64,000 bases of DNA from an uncultured Eubacteriales bacterium (GCA_949292795.1 CASFBR010000130.1:1-64000); one strand, 5' to 3'; positions 40,887 through 52,353 are shown, counted from the first letter of the stretch. Notes: generated from the sequence alone by a model not told the origin. Program-made: numbers and translations.

Positions 40887-41627
40887 ATGAGATACGAGGA
40901 GTCCATGGTCGAGGGGAGAAATCCGGTGATCGAAGCCTTTCGGTCGGGGAAAACGGTTGATAAATTGTTTATTCTTGATGGCTGTCAGGACGGGCCGGTA
41001 AAAACGATTTTAAGAGAAGCAAAAAAACAGGATACCCGGCTGTATTTTGTATCAAAGGAACGGCTGGATCAGCTTTCGGAGACAAAACATCACCAGGGCG
41101 TAATTGCGGTCTGCGCGGCATATCATTACGCGCAGCTGGATGACATTTTGGAAGCGGCGCAAAAAAAGGGGGAGGATCCGTTTGTGATCCTTCTGGATGG
41201 CATTGAAGACCCGCACAATCTGGGGGCGATTTTAAGAACGGCCAATCTGGCCGGCGCCCATGGGATTATTATTCCTAAAAACCGGGCGGCAGGGCTGACG
41301 CCGACCGTGGCCAGAGTATCTGCGGGAGCAATCAACTATACCCCGGTCGTGCGGGTGACGAATATGGCTGCGGCCATTGACCGCCTTAAAAAGGAAGGGC
41401 TGTGGTTTGTCTGTGCCGATATGGGAGGCGAGGTGATGTATCGGTTAAATCTTAAAGGGCCGATCGGTCTTGTTATTGGCAATGAGGGCAGCGGTGTCAG
41501 CCGCCTTGTCCGGGACAAATGTGATTTTACGGCATCGATCCCGATGAAGGGGGATATTGATTCGCTCAATGCCTCTGTGGCTGCCGGAGTGCTGGCTTAT
41601 GAAATTGTACGCCAGCGTATGCTGTAA
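40887..41627 (+). CDS. rlmB: 23S rRNA 2'-O-ribose methyltransferase, RlmB/TrmH family, 246 aa
   Basis: SPOUT-fold methyltransferase. The N-terminal RNA-binding part has VEGRNPVIEAF. The knot region carries LLDGIEDPHNLGAILRTANLAGA (about residues 108-130), IGLVIGNEGSGVSRLVRDKCD and IPMKGDIDSLNASVAAGVLAYE, the three SpoU motifs. In Bacillus (YacO) it methylates a conserved G of 23S rRNA. AAAGGATG is a better distance from ATG 40887 than from ATG 40878. Sits in the cysS-mrnC-rlmB-sigH block. Confidence 0.93.
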   Translation: MRYEESMVEGRNPVIEAFRSGKTVDKLFILDGCQDGPVKTILREAKKQDTRLYFVSKERLDQLSETKHHQGVIAVCAAYHYAQLDDILEAAQKKGEDPFVILLDGIEDPHNLGAILRTANLAGAHGIIIPKNRAAGLTPTVARVSAGAINYTPVVRVTNMAAAIDRLKKEGLWFVCADMGGEVMYRLNLKGPIGLVIGNEGSGVSRLVRDKCDFTASIPMKGDIDSLNASVAAGVLAYEIVRQRML

Positions 41628-41663
41628 AATGATAGCCGTATATTTTAAGAATAGGAGACTGTG

Positions 41664-42272
41664 ATGCACAGCCAGTTTGATGCGATGACAGATGAGCAGA
41701 TATGCCTCTGCATCCAAAATGGACAAAAAGAGGGGATTGATTTTCTCCTCAATAAATATAAAGGGATGGTCCGGCAGCTGGCACGCCCGTTTTACCTTAC
41801 AGGCGCTGAGAGCGACGATCTGATCCAGGAAGGGATGATCGGCCTGATGAAAGCGGTCTGGGATTATGACCCAAAGCTTTCGATGGCATTTTCCGGCTTT
41901 GCGAAGCTGTGCATCAACCGGCAGATTTTTTCGGCGGTGCGTGCTTCCCAGCGCAAAAAGCATCAGCCGTTAAATTCCTATATTTCCCTGTATGAGCGGG
42001 CGGAGGATGATGAAAATGCGCCGGCGCTTTTAGATACACTGTCCGAAAACGGTGCCGGTCCGGAAGATTTTTTTCTGATGAAGGAAACCCGTGAACGGGC
42101 CCGGGAGGAATTGTACAGTGTGTTAAGCCCTATGGAAAAAAAGGTGCTGGATTTGTTCATGGAAGGACAAAGCTATGCTCAGATCGCTAAAAATCTGAAT
42201 AAAGATGAAAAATCGGTCGATAATGCAGTTGCCCGTATTAAGAAAAAGGCGCGCAGACTGCATAAAGCGTGA
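41664..42272 (+). CDS. sigH: RNA polymerase sigma-H-type factor (SigH/Spo0H), 202 aa
   Basis: Sigma-70 region 2 reads NKYKGMVRQLARPFYLTGAESDDLIQEGMIGLMKAVWDYDPKLSMAFSGFAKLCINRQI, with the core-binding DDLIQEGMIGL. Region 4 is LSPMEKKVLDLFMEGQSYAQIAKNLNKDEKSVDNAVARIKKKARR. No anti-sigma or regions 1/3 are present. In Bacillus and Clostridia sigH lies after rlmB (with yacP between in Bacillus); that position, the length and sequence point to SigH, which starts sporulation gene expression. ATAGGAGAC precedes; ATG 41664 is preferred to GTG 41661. Confidence 0.9.
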   Translation: MHSQFDAMTDEQICLCIQNGQKEGIDFLLNKYKGMVRQLARPFYLTGAESDDLIQEGMIGLMKAVWDYDPKLSMAFSGFAKLCINRQIFSAVRASQRKKHQPLNSYISLYERAEDDENAPALLDTLSENGAGPEDFFLMKETRERAREELYSVLSPMEKKVLDLFMEGQSYAQIAKNLNKDEKSVDNAVARIKKKARRLHKA

Positions 42273-42275
42273 ATA

Positions 42276-42328
42276 AACCTTTCGGAAATTCATATACATG
42301 GTATAAAGGATTTCCGGGAGGTTTTTTT
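42276..42328 (+). terminator. terminator after sigH that contains the DedA ribosome site
   Basis: AACCT (42276-42280) and CGGAAAT (42283-42289) pair with ATTTCCG (42310-42316) and AGGTT (42319-42323), then TTTTTTT up to the GTG start. The ribosome site GGGAGG (42316-42321) lies in the 3' arm. Confidence 0.75.
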
Positions 42329-42949
42329 GTGGAAGCGGTAATTTTGCATTTGATCGATCAGTTTGGCTATATAGGAATTGTTTTGCTGATCGCTTTGGAA
42401 AATATATTTCCACCGATTCCATCGGAGGTGATCCTGACCTTTGGAGGCTTTCTCACAACCTATACGAAGCTGAGCCTGTGGGGGGTCATCTGGTCCGCAA
42501 CGCTTGGCTCGGTAATCGGCGCGGTTGTGCTTTATTGTGCAGGACGGTTTTTGAACCGTGAACGTCTGCTGGCACTGGTGGATGGAAGGCCTGGGCGCTG
42601 GCTGCATTTTAGGCGTGAGGATGTGGAGCTGACGCTGGACTGGTTTTTAAAAAAAGGCGTGAAGGCTGTCTTTTTCTGCCGCTGTGTCCCGATTTTGCGC
42701 AGTCTGATTTCAATTCCGGCAGGCATGTCCGGGATGGCGATGGGGCCTTTTATGGTGATGACGGCTGCGGGAACGCTTGTGTGGAATATTGTGCTCGTTC
42801 ATCTGGGCGCTTTTGCCGGAGCTTCATGGGGCATGATCGCAAAATCCGTGGATACATATAAAAACTGGACGCTTCTTGCCATTGCAGTTCTGGCCGCTGC
42901 TGCAGCTGTATTCATTGTCCGGCGGAAAAGACGGAAGCCAAAAAGCTGA
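42329..42949 (+). CDS. DedA-family membrane protein, 206 aa
   Basis: A DedA/VTT-domain integral membrane protein, implicated in lipid-carrier or lipid flipping and membrane homeostasis. Landmarks: YIGIVLLIALENIFPPIPSEVILTFGGFL (about residues 14-42, with the typical E-PPIPSE), VLYCAGRFLNRERL and FCRCVPILRSLISIPAGMSGMAMGPF (R and G/P-rich motif). Five to six helices and a Lys/Arg-rich tail (VRRKRRKPKS). GTG 42329 has GGGAGG seven bases upstream, so a longer upstream ATG is rejected. The site is part of the sigH terminator stem. Confidence 0.9.
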   Translation: MEAVILHLIDQFGYIGIVLLIALENIFPPIPSEVILTFGGFLTTYTKLSLWGVIWSATLGSVIGAVVLYCAGRFLNRERLLALVDGRPGRWLHFRREDVELTLDWFLKKGVKAVFFCRCVPILRSLISIPAGMSGMAMGPFMVMTAAGTLVWNIVLVHLGAFAGASWGMIAKSVDTYKNWTLLAIAVLAAAAAVFIVRRKRRKPKS

Positions 42950-43001
42950 TCACAGAAGCAGAAATGCTAACCACAGAAACAGAAATGCTAATCAGAGCAA
43001 A

Positions 43002-43034
43002 GGCGGCCGGAGCAAATATCCGGCCGTCTTTAGC
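43002..43034. terminator. hairpin between convergent dedA and MBL genes
   Basis: CGGCCGGA pairs with TCCGGCCG around GCAAATA, followed by TCTTTAG on the plus strand. Confidence 0.5.
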
Positions 43035-43062
43035 GGTAATCAGGTGTGGAGAAATACGGGGC

Positions 43063-44445
43063 TTATTGAGGGGGATGGCACCGGGCACACGGGGTATAGC
43101 CCCGGGCTCTGGCCTCTTCAAGCGAGATTGGGATGTCAGAACGGCTGAGCGAGCTGCATCCGGCCCGGTGGTATTTTTCTCCGGTTTTTGTAATATGGAC
43201 TTCAATCTGTGTCGGGTCCCCGGCTGTATTTGCGCCGGAGACGGAGCTGTTACCTTCGGCGCCGCTTTCAGGTAACGCGGTATTTTCAGATGGTACGGTA
43301 CTTTCAGATGGTATGGTACTTTCAGGTGCCGCGGTATTTTCAGGTGTCGCAGTGCTTTCGGATGCTGTGGTGCTTTCAGGCGGCACAGTGCTTTCGGATG
43401 AGCCGGCGCTTTTTGCATCGCCGCCGGTACAAAGTTTTTCCGGTGAGGCATCCTTTTGGGTGGCAATGTCAAGGGTACTGCCGTTGCTTGTGATGACGAT
43501 TGTCCCCTGAAGGTCTGTGCGCAAAATGTCTGCGCCTTTTGCCTGAAGATGATCCAATGTGCTCTGGCATGGGTGGCCGTAGTCATTATCCTGGCCAACG
43601 CTGATTACGGCATATTCCGGTGCGGCGGCATCTAAAAATGATTCAGAGGTGGACGTATCACTGCCGTGATGGCCAACCTTTAAAACGTCGGTGGACAGCG
43701 GCAGACCAAGTGAGAGTATATCGGCCTCTGCGCCGCTTTCGGCATCGCCGGTGAATAAAAAGGATGTGTCTGCGCAGTCCAGGCGCAGGACGATCGACCA
43801 GTTATTCAGGTCATCGCCGTAGTCTGCCGAGGGGCCAAGGATCGTAAATTCACAGCTTCCAAGTGTATAGCTGTCGCCGGGAACCGGCTCGGTGAGCGTT
43901 AAATCCCTGGCGATCATGGCATCAAGGACATCCTCAAAGGTTTTTGTCGTGTGCTCCTTTGGCGGAAGCATCACACGTTCGACATCAAATTGCTCAATGA
44001 CATCGTCCAGCCCCCCAATATGGTCTTCGTGGGGATGGGTTCCGATGACCCATTGAAGCTCTGTGATACCCTGAGTATGTAAATAGTCTGTGACAATGGC
44101 ACCGCTCTCGTTCGTGCCGGCATCGATGAGCATCGCTTCACCGTCGGATTCAATGAGGATGCTGTCACCCTGGCCGACATCAATAAAATGAACGGCTGCT
44201 TCAGAAGCGGCCTGCTGCCCGCCGGTTTGCGGGGCATCGGTCTGCAATGTATCTGCTTGTGGTGCATCCGTTTGCGCCGTATCGGTTTGCAGCACATCGG
44301 TTTGCAGCGTATCGGTTTGCGGGGCATTGGTTTGCAGAGCATCCGTTTGCTGTGCCGGTACAGGTCCGGCAGATGCAGAACAGCCGGACAGCATCAGAGC
44401 AATCAGCAGCAAAAAAAGTAAGGGCTTTTTGAATTTTCGTGTCAT
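43063..44445 (-). CDS. ComEC-like metallo-beta-lactamase lipoprotein with two repeat linkers and an Ada-like tail, 460 aa
   Basis: Domains in order: lipoprotein signal with lipobox LSGC (Cys22); a repeat linker (32-77) of five-residue units such as QTDAP and QTDTL; a metallo-beta-lactamase domain (about 84-330) with FIDVGQGDSILIE, THPHEDHIGG (136-145), FTGDAE and VGHHGSDTSTS, as in the soluble C-terminal domain of ComEC and its stand-alone relatives; a second Ser/Glu/Thr/Pro repeat linker (350-394); and a short tail with KYHRAGCSSL...GYTPCARCHPP (Cys430, 453, 456), an Ada-like zinc finger. Likely anchored outside the membrane as a nuclease or phosphodiesterase. Promoter at 44484-44512. Convergent with dedA. 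Confidence 0.88.
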   Translation of the reverse strand: MTRKFKKPLLFLLLIALMLSGCSASAGPVPAQQTDALQTNAPQTDTLQTDVLQTDTAQTDAPQADTLQTDAPQTGGQQAASEAAVHFIDVGQGDSILIESDGEAMLIDAGTNESGAIVTDYLHTQGITELQWVIGTHPHEDHIGGLDDVIEQFDVERVMLPPKEHTTKTFEDVLDAMIARDLTLTEPVPGDSYTLGSCEFTILGPSADYGDDLNNWSIVLRLDCADTSFLFTGDAESGAEADILSLGLPLSTDVLKVGHHGSDTSTSESFLDAAAPEYAVISVGQDNDYGHPCQSTLDHLQAKGADILRTDLQGTIVITSNGSTLDIATQKDASPEKLCTGGDAKSAGSSESTVPPESTTASESTATPENTAAPESTIPSESTVPSENTALPESGAEGNSSVSGANTAGDPTQIEVHITKTGEKYHRAGCSSLSRSDIPISLEEARARGYTPCARCHPPQ

Positions 44446-44483
44446 AGCATAGGTCCTTTCTTTATTTTCGTAAACGCAGGAAC

Positions 44484-44512
44484 ATTATACCACACATATG
44501 TTCGATTATCAA
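44484..44512 (-). promoter_or_regulatory. promoter of the MBL lipoprotein gene
   Basis: On the minus strand TTGATA (44512-44507), 17 bases, TATAAT (44489-44484). Confidence 0.8.
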
Positions 44513-44653
44513 GCCGTCTGTTATATTTCATCCGCGATCATCGGATTATAATTTGGACGGCAGTTTCGCCATAAAGCAAAGCTGCGATTGCTGCGAAAGC
44601 AGGGCGGCATGTCTAAATGGCTGCCGGTTTTTGAAAAAAATTTAAAAATAATG

Positions 44654-44682
44654 TTGACACATCAGAAAAAATATAGTATATT
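44654..44682 (+). promoter_or_regulatory. tRNA-Thr promoter
   Basis: TTGACA (44654-44659), 17 bases, TATATT (44677-44682). Confidence 0.8.
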
Positions 44683-44705
44683 GATAAAGCTGAATCGAAC
44701 AGCGC

Positions 44706-44778
44706 GCTGCCTTGGCTCAGTCGGTAGAGCGTCGCCTTGGTAAGGCGGAGGTCGGGAGTTCAAATCTCCTAGGCAGCT
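44706..44778 (+). tRNA. tRNA-Thr (GGT)
   Basis: Acceptor GCTGCCT pairs with AGGCAGC. The anticodon arm TCGCC/GGCGG encloses TTGGTAA, giving anticodon GGT. T-arm GGGAG-TTCAAAT-CTCCT. Discriminator T at 44778; CCA is not encoded. Confidence 0.95.
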
Positions 44779-44790
44779 TATATGGAAGGT

Positions 44791-44822
44791 CCCGGATTGT
44801 ATATGCAGTCCGGGATTTTTTT
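44791..44822 (+). terminator. terminator after tRNA-Thr
   Basis: CCCGGATTG (44791-44799) pairs with CAGTCCGGG (44806-44814) using one G-T, followed by TTTTTTT. Confidence 0.9.
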
Positions 44823-44841
44823 GCTGTAATTGTATAAGAAA

Positions 44842-44930
44842 TTGCACATAAGAAACTGCGTTTCTATGCAATAAAAAGGCTCCGCCTGGGCTCGCCCTGC
44901 GGCGGAGCGGAAGCCGCCGCTTATGCGACC
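44842..44930. repeat. degenerate TGCATAGGAA-family hairpin and GC-rich stem
   Basis: TTGCACATAAGAAA-CTGCG-TTTCTATGCAA then TAAAAA (44842-44877), followed by CTCCGCC...GGCGGAG (about 44881-44909). It occupies the gap between tRNA-Thr and glnS; no gene is seen in 44823-45122. Confidence 0.7.
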
Positions 44931-45122
44931 CGCCGCAGGCACGGAATCCTGCATGGCAGGAGTCTTTTTGATTTGCGGCGGTCATGGGCGGGTCATGGGC
45001 GGCGTGATTTCGTAATATTCCCCTCTTGCCCTAAGTGACCGGCTATGCTATGATAAGGAAATGAAATACCGCGCCCGGCGCATAAATATGATTTACGAAG
45101 ATTCAGGGAGGATTGGCAATAT

Positions 45123-46790
45123 ATGGAAAATGAAGTTGTTTCTAAAAATTTTATTGAGCAGATCATTGATAAAGACCTTGAGGACGGCTGTTATGAGGAA
45201 ATCTGTACCCGTTTTCCTCCGGAGCCTAACGGTTATCTGCATATCGGACATGCCAAGTCGATCTTGCTCAATTACGGTCTGGCAAAAAAATACGGCGGAA
45301 AATTCCATCTGAGATTTGACGACACTAACCCCACAAAGGAGCGGACCGAATTTGTAGAGTCGATCATTGCAGATGTGGAGTGGCTCGGAGCAAAATATGA
45401 CGGAGATGTATTATTTGCCTCCAACTATTTTGAGCAGATGTATGAGGCGGCAGTTAAGCTGATCAAAAAGGGCAAGGCCTATGTCTGTGATCTGACTGCT
45501 GAGGAAATCCGCGAATATAGAGGAACGCTGACCGAGCCCGGTAAAAACAGTCCTTACCGCGACCGCAGCGTGGAGGAGAATCTTGATCTGTTTGAACGGA
45601 TGAAAAATGGCGAATTTGCCGATGGCAGCCGGGTTTTGCGCGCAAAAATCGATATGTCTTCACCGAATATCAATATGCGTGATCCTGTAATCTACCGTGT
45701 GGCACGCATGACGCATCATAACACCGGAGATCAGTGGTGTATTTATCCGATGTATGATTTTGCCCATCCAATCGAGGATGCCATTGAGGGCATTACCCAT
45801 TCGATCTGTACGCTGGAATTTGAGGATCACCGTCCGCTGTACGACTGGGTTGTGCGGGAGCTGGAATATCCCCATCCGCCGAAGCAGATCGAATTTGCAA
45901 AGCTTTACCTGCAAAATGTGATTACCGGCAAGCGCTACATTAAAAAGCTCGTGGAAGATGGCATCGTGGACGGATGGGACGATCCCCGTCTGGTGACGAT
46001 CGCAGCGCTGCGCCGCCGCGGCTTTACGCCGGAATCAATCAAGATGTTTATGGACCTGGTCGGTGTATCGAAGAGCAACTCCAGCGTGGATTATGCGATG
46101 CTTGAGTACTGCATCCGCGAGGACCTTAAGCTTAAGCGCAGCCGTATGATGGCAGTCCTTGATCCGGTAAAGCTTATTATTGACAATTATCCTGAGGGCC
46201 AGGTGGAATATATGGATGTTGTCAATAACCAGGAGAATGAAGCTCTTGGAAGCCGCAAGGTGCCTTTCTGCCGGGAGTTGTACATTGAAAGAGATGACTT
46301 TATGGAAGAACCTCCGAAAAAGTATTTCCGCCTGTACCCGGGCAATGAGGTGCGTCTGATGAATGGTTATTTTGTGACCTGCACCGATTATAAGAAGGAT
46401 GAAAACGGTGTTGTCACAGAAATCCACTGCACTTATGATCCTCAGACCCGCAGCGGAAGCGGATTTACCGGACGCAAGGTGAAGGGCACGATCCACTGGG
46501 TAGCAGCGCCGTTTGCCGTGAAGGCAGAAGTGCGTCTGTACGAAAACCTCGTGGATGAAGAAAAGGGCGTTTATAATAAAGAGGACGGTTCCTTAAATTT
46601 AAATCCAAATTCCTTAACAGTGTTAAAGGACTGCTGGCTGGAGCCCGGACTGGCGGATGCCAAGGGCGGCGAGAGCTTCCAGTTTGTACGCCAGGGCTTT
46701 TTCTGCGTGGATGTTAAGGATTCCTCTCCGGAGCATCCGGTATTTAACCGTATCGTATCTTTAAAAAGCTCGTATAAGCCGGGAAAATAA
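45123..46790 (+). CDS. glnS: glutaminyl-tRNA synthetase, 555 aa
   Basis: Class I synthetase charging tRNA-Gln. [17 protein letters not shown] holds HIGH (40-43). [47 protein letters not shown] and a C-terminal beta-barrel region with [21 protein letters not shown] are GlnRS signatures that separate it from GluRS. The KMSKS position, VMSKR in E. coli, reads ITGKR (267-271): the Lys-Arg end is kept but the Met-Ser is not. Length normal. GGGAGGATT precedes ATG 45123. Its presence means the cell need not rely on the GatCAB route for Gln-tRNA. Monocistronic, with a terminator near 46871. Confidence 0.96.
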   Translation: MENEVVSKNFIEQIIDKDLEDGCYEEICTRFPPEPNGYLHIGHAKSILLNYGLAKKYGGKFHLRFDDTNPTKERTEFVESIIADVEWLGAKYDGDVLFASNYFEQMYEAAVKLIKKGKAYVCDLTAEEIREYRGTLTEPGKNSPYRDRSVEENLDLFERMKNGEFADGSRVLRAKIDMSSPNINMRDPVIYRVARMTHHNTGDQWCIYPMYDFAHPIEDAIEGITHSICTLEFEDHRPLYDWVVRELEYPHPPKQIEFAKLYLQNVITGKRYIKKLVEDGIVDGWDDPRLVTIAALRRRGFTPESIKMFMDLVGVSKSNSSVDYAMLEYCIREDLKLKRSRMMAVLDPVKLIIDNYPEGQVEYMDVVNNQENEALGSRKVPFCRELYIERDDFMEEPPKKYFRLYPGNEVRLMNGYFVTCTDYKKDENGVVTEIHCTYDPQTRSGSGFTGRKVKGTIHWVAAPFAVKAEVRLYENLVDEEKGVYNKEDGSLNLNPNSLTVLKDCWLEPGLADAKGGESFQFVRQGFFCVDVKDSSPEHPVFNRIVSLKSSYKPGK

Positions 46791-46870
46791 GTAAGACGCC
46801 GGTTTGGGCGGGCGGTTAAAAAGCGGCGGATGTATATCCAAAGCATCCGGAAAATAAAAGTATAAAAGCG

Positions 46871-46899
46871 CGGCAGGTCCGAAATGGCCTGCCGTTTTG
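46871..46899 (+). terminator. terminator after glnS
   Basis: CGGCAGG (46871-46877) pairs with CCTGCCG (46888-46894), then TTTTG. A run of AAGAGAAAAYA-type short repeats follows (46935-46980). Confidence 0.7.
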
Positions 46900-47015
46900 C
46901 TGTGTATTGCGTATAAAGGAGCTTAAGAAATATAAAAAACAAAGAAAACAAGAGAAAATAAGAGAAAACAAGAGAAAAATTAAATAAAACATGCAAAAAT
47001 GCATCCTATATATGC

Positions 47016-47044
47016 TTGCATAAACGGGCTAAAAAACATATTAT
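47016..47044 (+). promoter_or_regulatory. groESL promoter
   Basis: TTGCAT (47016-47021), 17 bases, TATTAT (47039-47044), directly upstream of the CIRCE element. Confidence 0.7.
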
Positions 47045-47055
47045 AAATACATCGG

Positions 47056-47082
47056 TTAGCACTCGAGTTTAGTGAGTGCTAA
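47056..47082 (+). promoter_or_regulatory. CIRCE element (HrcA operator)
   Basis: TTAGCACTC (47056-47064), nine bases, GAGTGCTAA (47074-47082): an exact match to the CIRCE consensus. HrcA represses groESL here until heat or misfolded protein inactivates it. Confidence 0.98.
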
Positions 47083-47120
47083 TAAGTTGCAAGCTATATC
47101 TTTTAAGGAGGAATTTAGAT

Positions 47121-47405
47121 ATGAAGTTAATGCCATTAGGAGACAGAGTTGTCTTAAAACAGTTCGTTGCAGAGGAAACTACAAAGTCCGGAATCATCTT
47201 AACCGGTCAGGCTAAAGAAAAACCACAGGAAGCTGAAGTTATCGCAGTAGGTCCTGGCGGCGTTGTTGACGGCAAGGAAGTTGTGATGCAGGTTGAGGTC
47301 GGCGCAAAGGTTATCTACTCCAAGTATGCAGGAACCGAAGTTAAGCTTGATGGCGAAGAATATATCATTGTAAGACAGAGCGATATTCTCGCAGTTGTAG
47401 AATAA
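47121..47405 (+). CDS. groES: co-chaperonin GroES, 94 aa
   Basis: The 10-kDa lid of the GroEL folding chamber. MPLGDRVVLKQFVAEETTKSGIIL contains the mobile loop (TTKSGIIL), and VIAVGPGGVVDGKEV, VGAKVIYSKYAGTEVKLDGEEYIIVRQSDILAVVE are classical. Length normal. ATG 47121 follows AAGGAGGAATTT; the earlier in-frame start at 47076 would lie inside CIRCE. First gene of the groESL operon, 56 bases before groEL. Confidence 0.98.
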   Translation: MKLMPLGDRVVLKQFVAEETTKSGIILTGQAKEKPQEAEVIAVGPGGVVDGKEVVMQVEVGAKVIYSKYAGTEVKLDGEEYIIVRQSDILAVVE

Positions 47406-47458
47406 TTGTTACGGTTTTTAACCATAACGAATCATATGTAGATTTTTAGGAGGAATAA

Positions 47459-49087
<1,629 letters not shown>

Positions 49088-49126
49088 TCCATACATCTGC
49101 ACTTTATAAGAGCTGAATAAAAACAG

Positions 49127-49170
49127 AGGGGCCCTTCCGGTATGCGTTCGCATAACGGGAGGGCCCTTTT
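49127..49170 (+). terminator. terminator after groEL
   Basis: AGGGGCCCTTCCGGTATGC pairs with GCATAACGGGAGGGCCCT, with small mismatches, followed by TTTT. Confidence 0.92.
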
Positions 49171-49252
49171 ATGAATTTTTGATTTTTGGGCTTTATATTC
49201 CGGACAAAATCAAGTATAATAATAAACAAGAATTACATTGGAGGAGAAAGCT

Positions 49253-49780
49253 ATGGTAAGTTCATCAGGAGATGTATTCTCTGAAGTCCTCGTTCGGAGG
49301 AAAACGACTACGGGCAATATTATTGTCCGCGTCATCTGCGGGATCATTACATTTTTGATCGCATTGCTGTTTGTCCTGGGCTTTTTTGCAGCGCTGCCCG
49401 GACTGTTTATTTTTGCAGTCATTATTATTGTGATTGAATATTTTATCATCCGTTTTCAGAAGGTCGAGTATGAATATATATTTACGTCCGGTGATTTGGA
49501 TTTTGACCAGCTCAGCGGTGATTTCCGCAGAAAGAGAAAGCTTTCCGTGACTTTTGAGACATTGGAAGTGCTGGCGCCGGAAGGCTCCCACTGGCTTGAT
49601 GGATACCAGAATATCGAAGCCAAGGTCTATGATTTTTCATCCCGTGATAAATCAAAGAAGCGCTATGTATTTGTCGGCTCCGGCGATAAGGGACGGATCA
49701 AGGTCATTTTTGAGCCGTCGGAGAAGATGATCCAGAACATGTATAATTATTCACCGAGCAAGGTGAAGAAGGAAGACTGA
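49253..49780 (+). CDS. membrane protein of unknown function, DUF6106-like, 175 aa
   Basis: Two adjacent hydrophobic helices (about residues 23-43 and 47-67: VRVICGIITFLIALLFVLGFF and LPGLFIFAVIIIVIEYFIIRF) form a hairpin, followed by a cytosolic beta-rich domain (YEYIFTSGDLDFDQLSGDFRRKRKLSVTFETLEVLAPEG, KKRYVFVGSGDKGRIKVIFEPSEKMIQNM). The layout is that of a Lachnospiraceae family I believe is called DUF6106; the name is from memory. GGAGGAGAAAGCT sets ATG 49253 rather than the TTG at 49238. Monocistronic between groEL and guaB. Confidence 0.8.
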   Translation: MVSSSGDVFSEVLVRRKTTTGNIIVRVICGIITFLIALLFVLGFFAALPGLFIFAVIIIVIEYFIIRFQKVEYEYIFTSGDLDFDQLSGDFRRKRKLSVTFETLEVLAPEGSHWLDGYQNIEAKVYDFSSRDKSKKRYVFVGSGDKGRIKVIFEPSEKMIQNMYNYSPSKVKKED

Positions 49781-49903
49781 AAACATCTGTAACCGGCCCG
49801 GTGCGGCCGGATCACAGTACAGATATTAACTTTACTGATATAAAGCACTTTGATTTTAAGCAGAGCTAATAAAACTGTTTAGAATTAATAATAATCTCGC
49901 ATG

Positions 49904-49993
49904 TTGACTTTTAAAGAATGATTTGTTAAACTTGTAAACACTAAATTGCTGCATTATTCGACAACTTATTATTTCTGTAATAAGTTGTCGAAT
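49904..49993 (+). promoter_or_regulatory. guaB promoter and leader hairpin
   Basis: TTGACT (49904-49909), 17 bases, TAAACT (49927-49932). The leader has a perfect 16-base stem ATTCGACAACTTATTA (49956-49971) with TAATAAGTTGTCGAAT (49978-49993) around TTTCTG, 45 bases before the GTG start. It lacks a T-run and does not match the purine riboswitch. Confidence 0.75.
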
Positions 49994-50014
49994 TGTATAT
50001 GGAAATAAGCTTAA

Positions 50015-51493
<1,479 letters not shown>

Positions 51494-51649
51494 CGGAGAA
51501 ACATAATATACCGGGGCCAAGGCAAAACCGTTTAGCAATGCGAAGAAGGCGGGCTTTGGGCCCCGGTTTTGGGTGCAGCAGAAAGGGGGATGCAGCGGCG
51601 GCTGTGCCGTGCTGCTGCGCTGCTGTACATAGGCAGGGGAATGAGGGAT

Positions 51650-52324
51650 ATGAACAGAAGACAAAGGCCGGGCGCGACGCGATGGATATATCTGGCAGCC
51701 GTGGCAGCTTTGGCGGTCATCGTTGTGATTCTGGCAGTTTTTTTAATGAGAGGACGGCATAAGGCGACGGTGATGGCAACGGTAGATGTGACAAAGGTTT
51801 CCCAGGAAGCGATCGAAAAATACCGGCCGGATATAGATGTGGAGCTTTTGACGCCAAACAGCTTTTCGCGGCCGCAGATCGCCACTGAGAAGATCACAGG
51901 GATCGTGATTCACTATGTGGCGAACCCCGGAACGACGGCGATGGAGAACCGGAGTTACTTTGAGGGGCTTAAGGACAGCCAGGAAACATATGCCAGCAGC
52001 CACTTTATTGTGGGCCTGGAAGGCGAGATCGTTCAGTGTGTGCCAACCTCTGAGGTGGCTTATGCGTCCAACAGCCGGAATAATGATACGGTGTCCATAG
52101 AGGTCTGTCATCCGGATGAAACCGGAAAGTTTAATGATACAACCTATGATGCGCTTGTCTGGCTCACCGGTTGGCTGTGCGAGTATCTTCAGGTGCCGCC
52201 GGAGAATGTGATCCGTCATTATGATGTTACCGGAAAGCTCTGCCCGCTGTACTATGTGGAGCATGAGGATGCCTGGCTGCAATTTAAAGCCGATGTGGCG
52301 GCGTGGATTGCCGGTCATCAGTAA
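51650..52324 (+). CDS. membrane-anchored N-acetylmuramoyl-L-alanine amidase (amidase_2), 224 aa
   Basis: A short basic N-terminus and one membrane helix (WIYLAAVAALAVIVVILAVFL, about residues 13-33) anchor an amidase_2/PGRP domain. Zinc ligands are in GIVIHYVANPG and near the end, RHYDVTGKLCPLYYVE; SSHFIVGLEGEIVQCVPTSEVAYAS and NNDTVSIEVCHPDETGKFND are typical. It cleaves the bond between muramic acid and the stem peptide. ATG 51650 (GGGGA nine bases upstream) is preferred; ATG 51641 is three codons earlier. The terminator at 52354-52388 follows. Confidence 0.9.
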   Translation: MNRRQRPGATRWIYLAAVAALAVIVVILAVFLMRGRHKATVMATVDVTKVSQEAIEKYRPDIDVELLTPNSFSRPQIATEKITGIVIHYVANPGTTAMENRSYFEGLKDSQETYASSHFIVGLEGEIVQCVPTSEVAYASNSRNNDTVSIEVCHPDETGKFNDTTYDALVWLTGWLCEYLQVPPENVIRHYDVTGKLCPLYYVEHEDAWLQFKADVAAWIAGHQ

Positions 52325-52353
52325 AAAAGAAAAATATTTAGGATGAATACCTG

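Noticed and set aside
43081..43510. Plus-strand frames over the MBL lipoprotein repeats
   Set aside because: They arise from translating low-complexity tandem repeats in the wrong strand. The minus-strand frame has a lipobox, MBL motifs and a promoter.
49956..49993. Purine riboswitch before guaB
   Set aside because: The conserved loop and junction bases of the purine riboswitch are absent; only a simple hairpin is visible.
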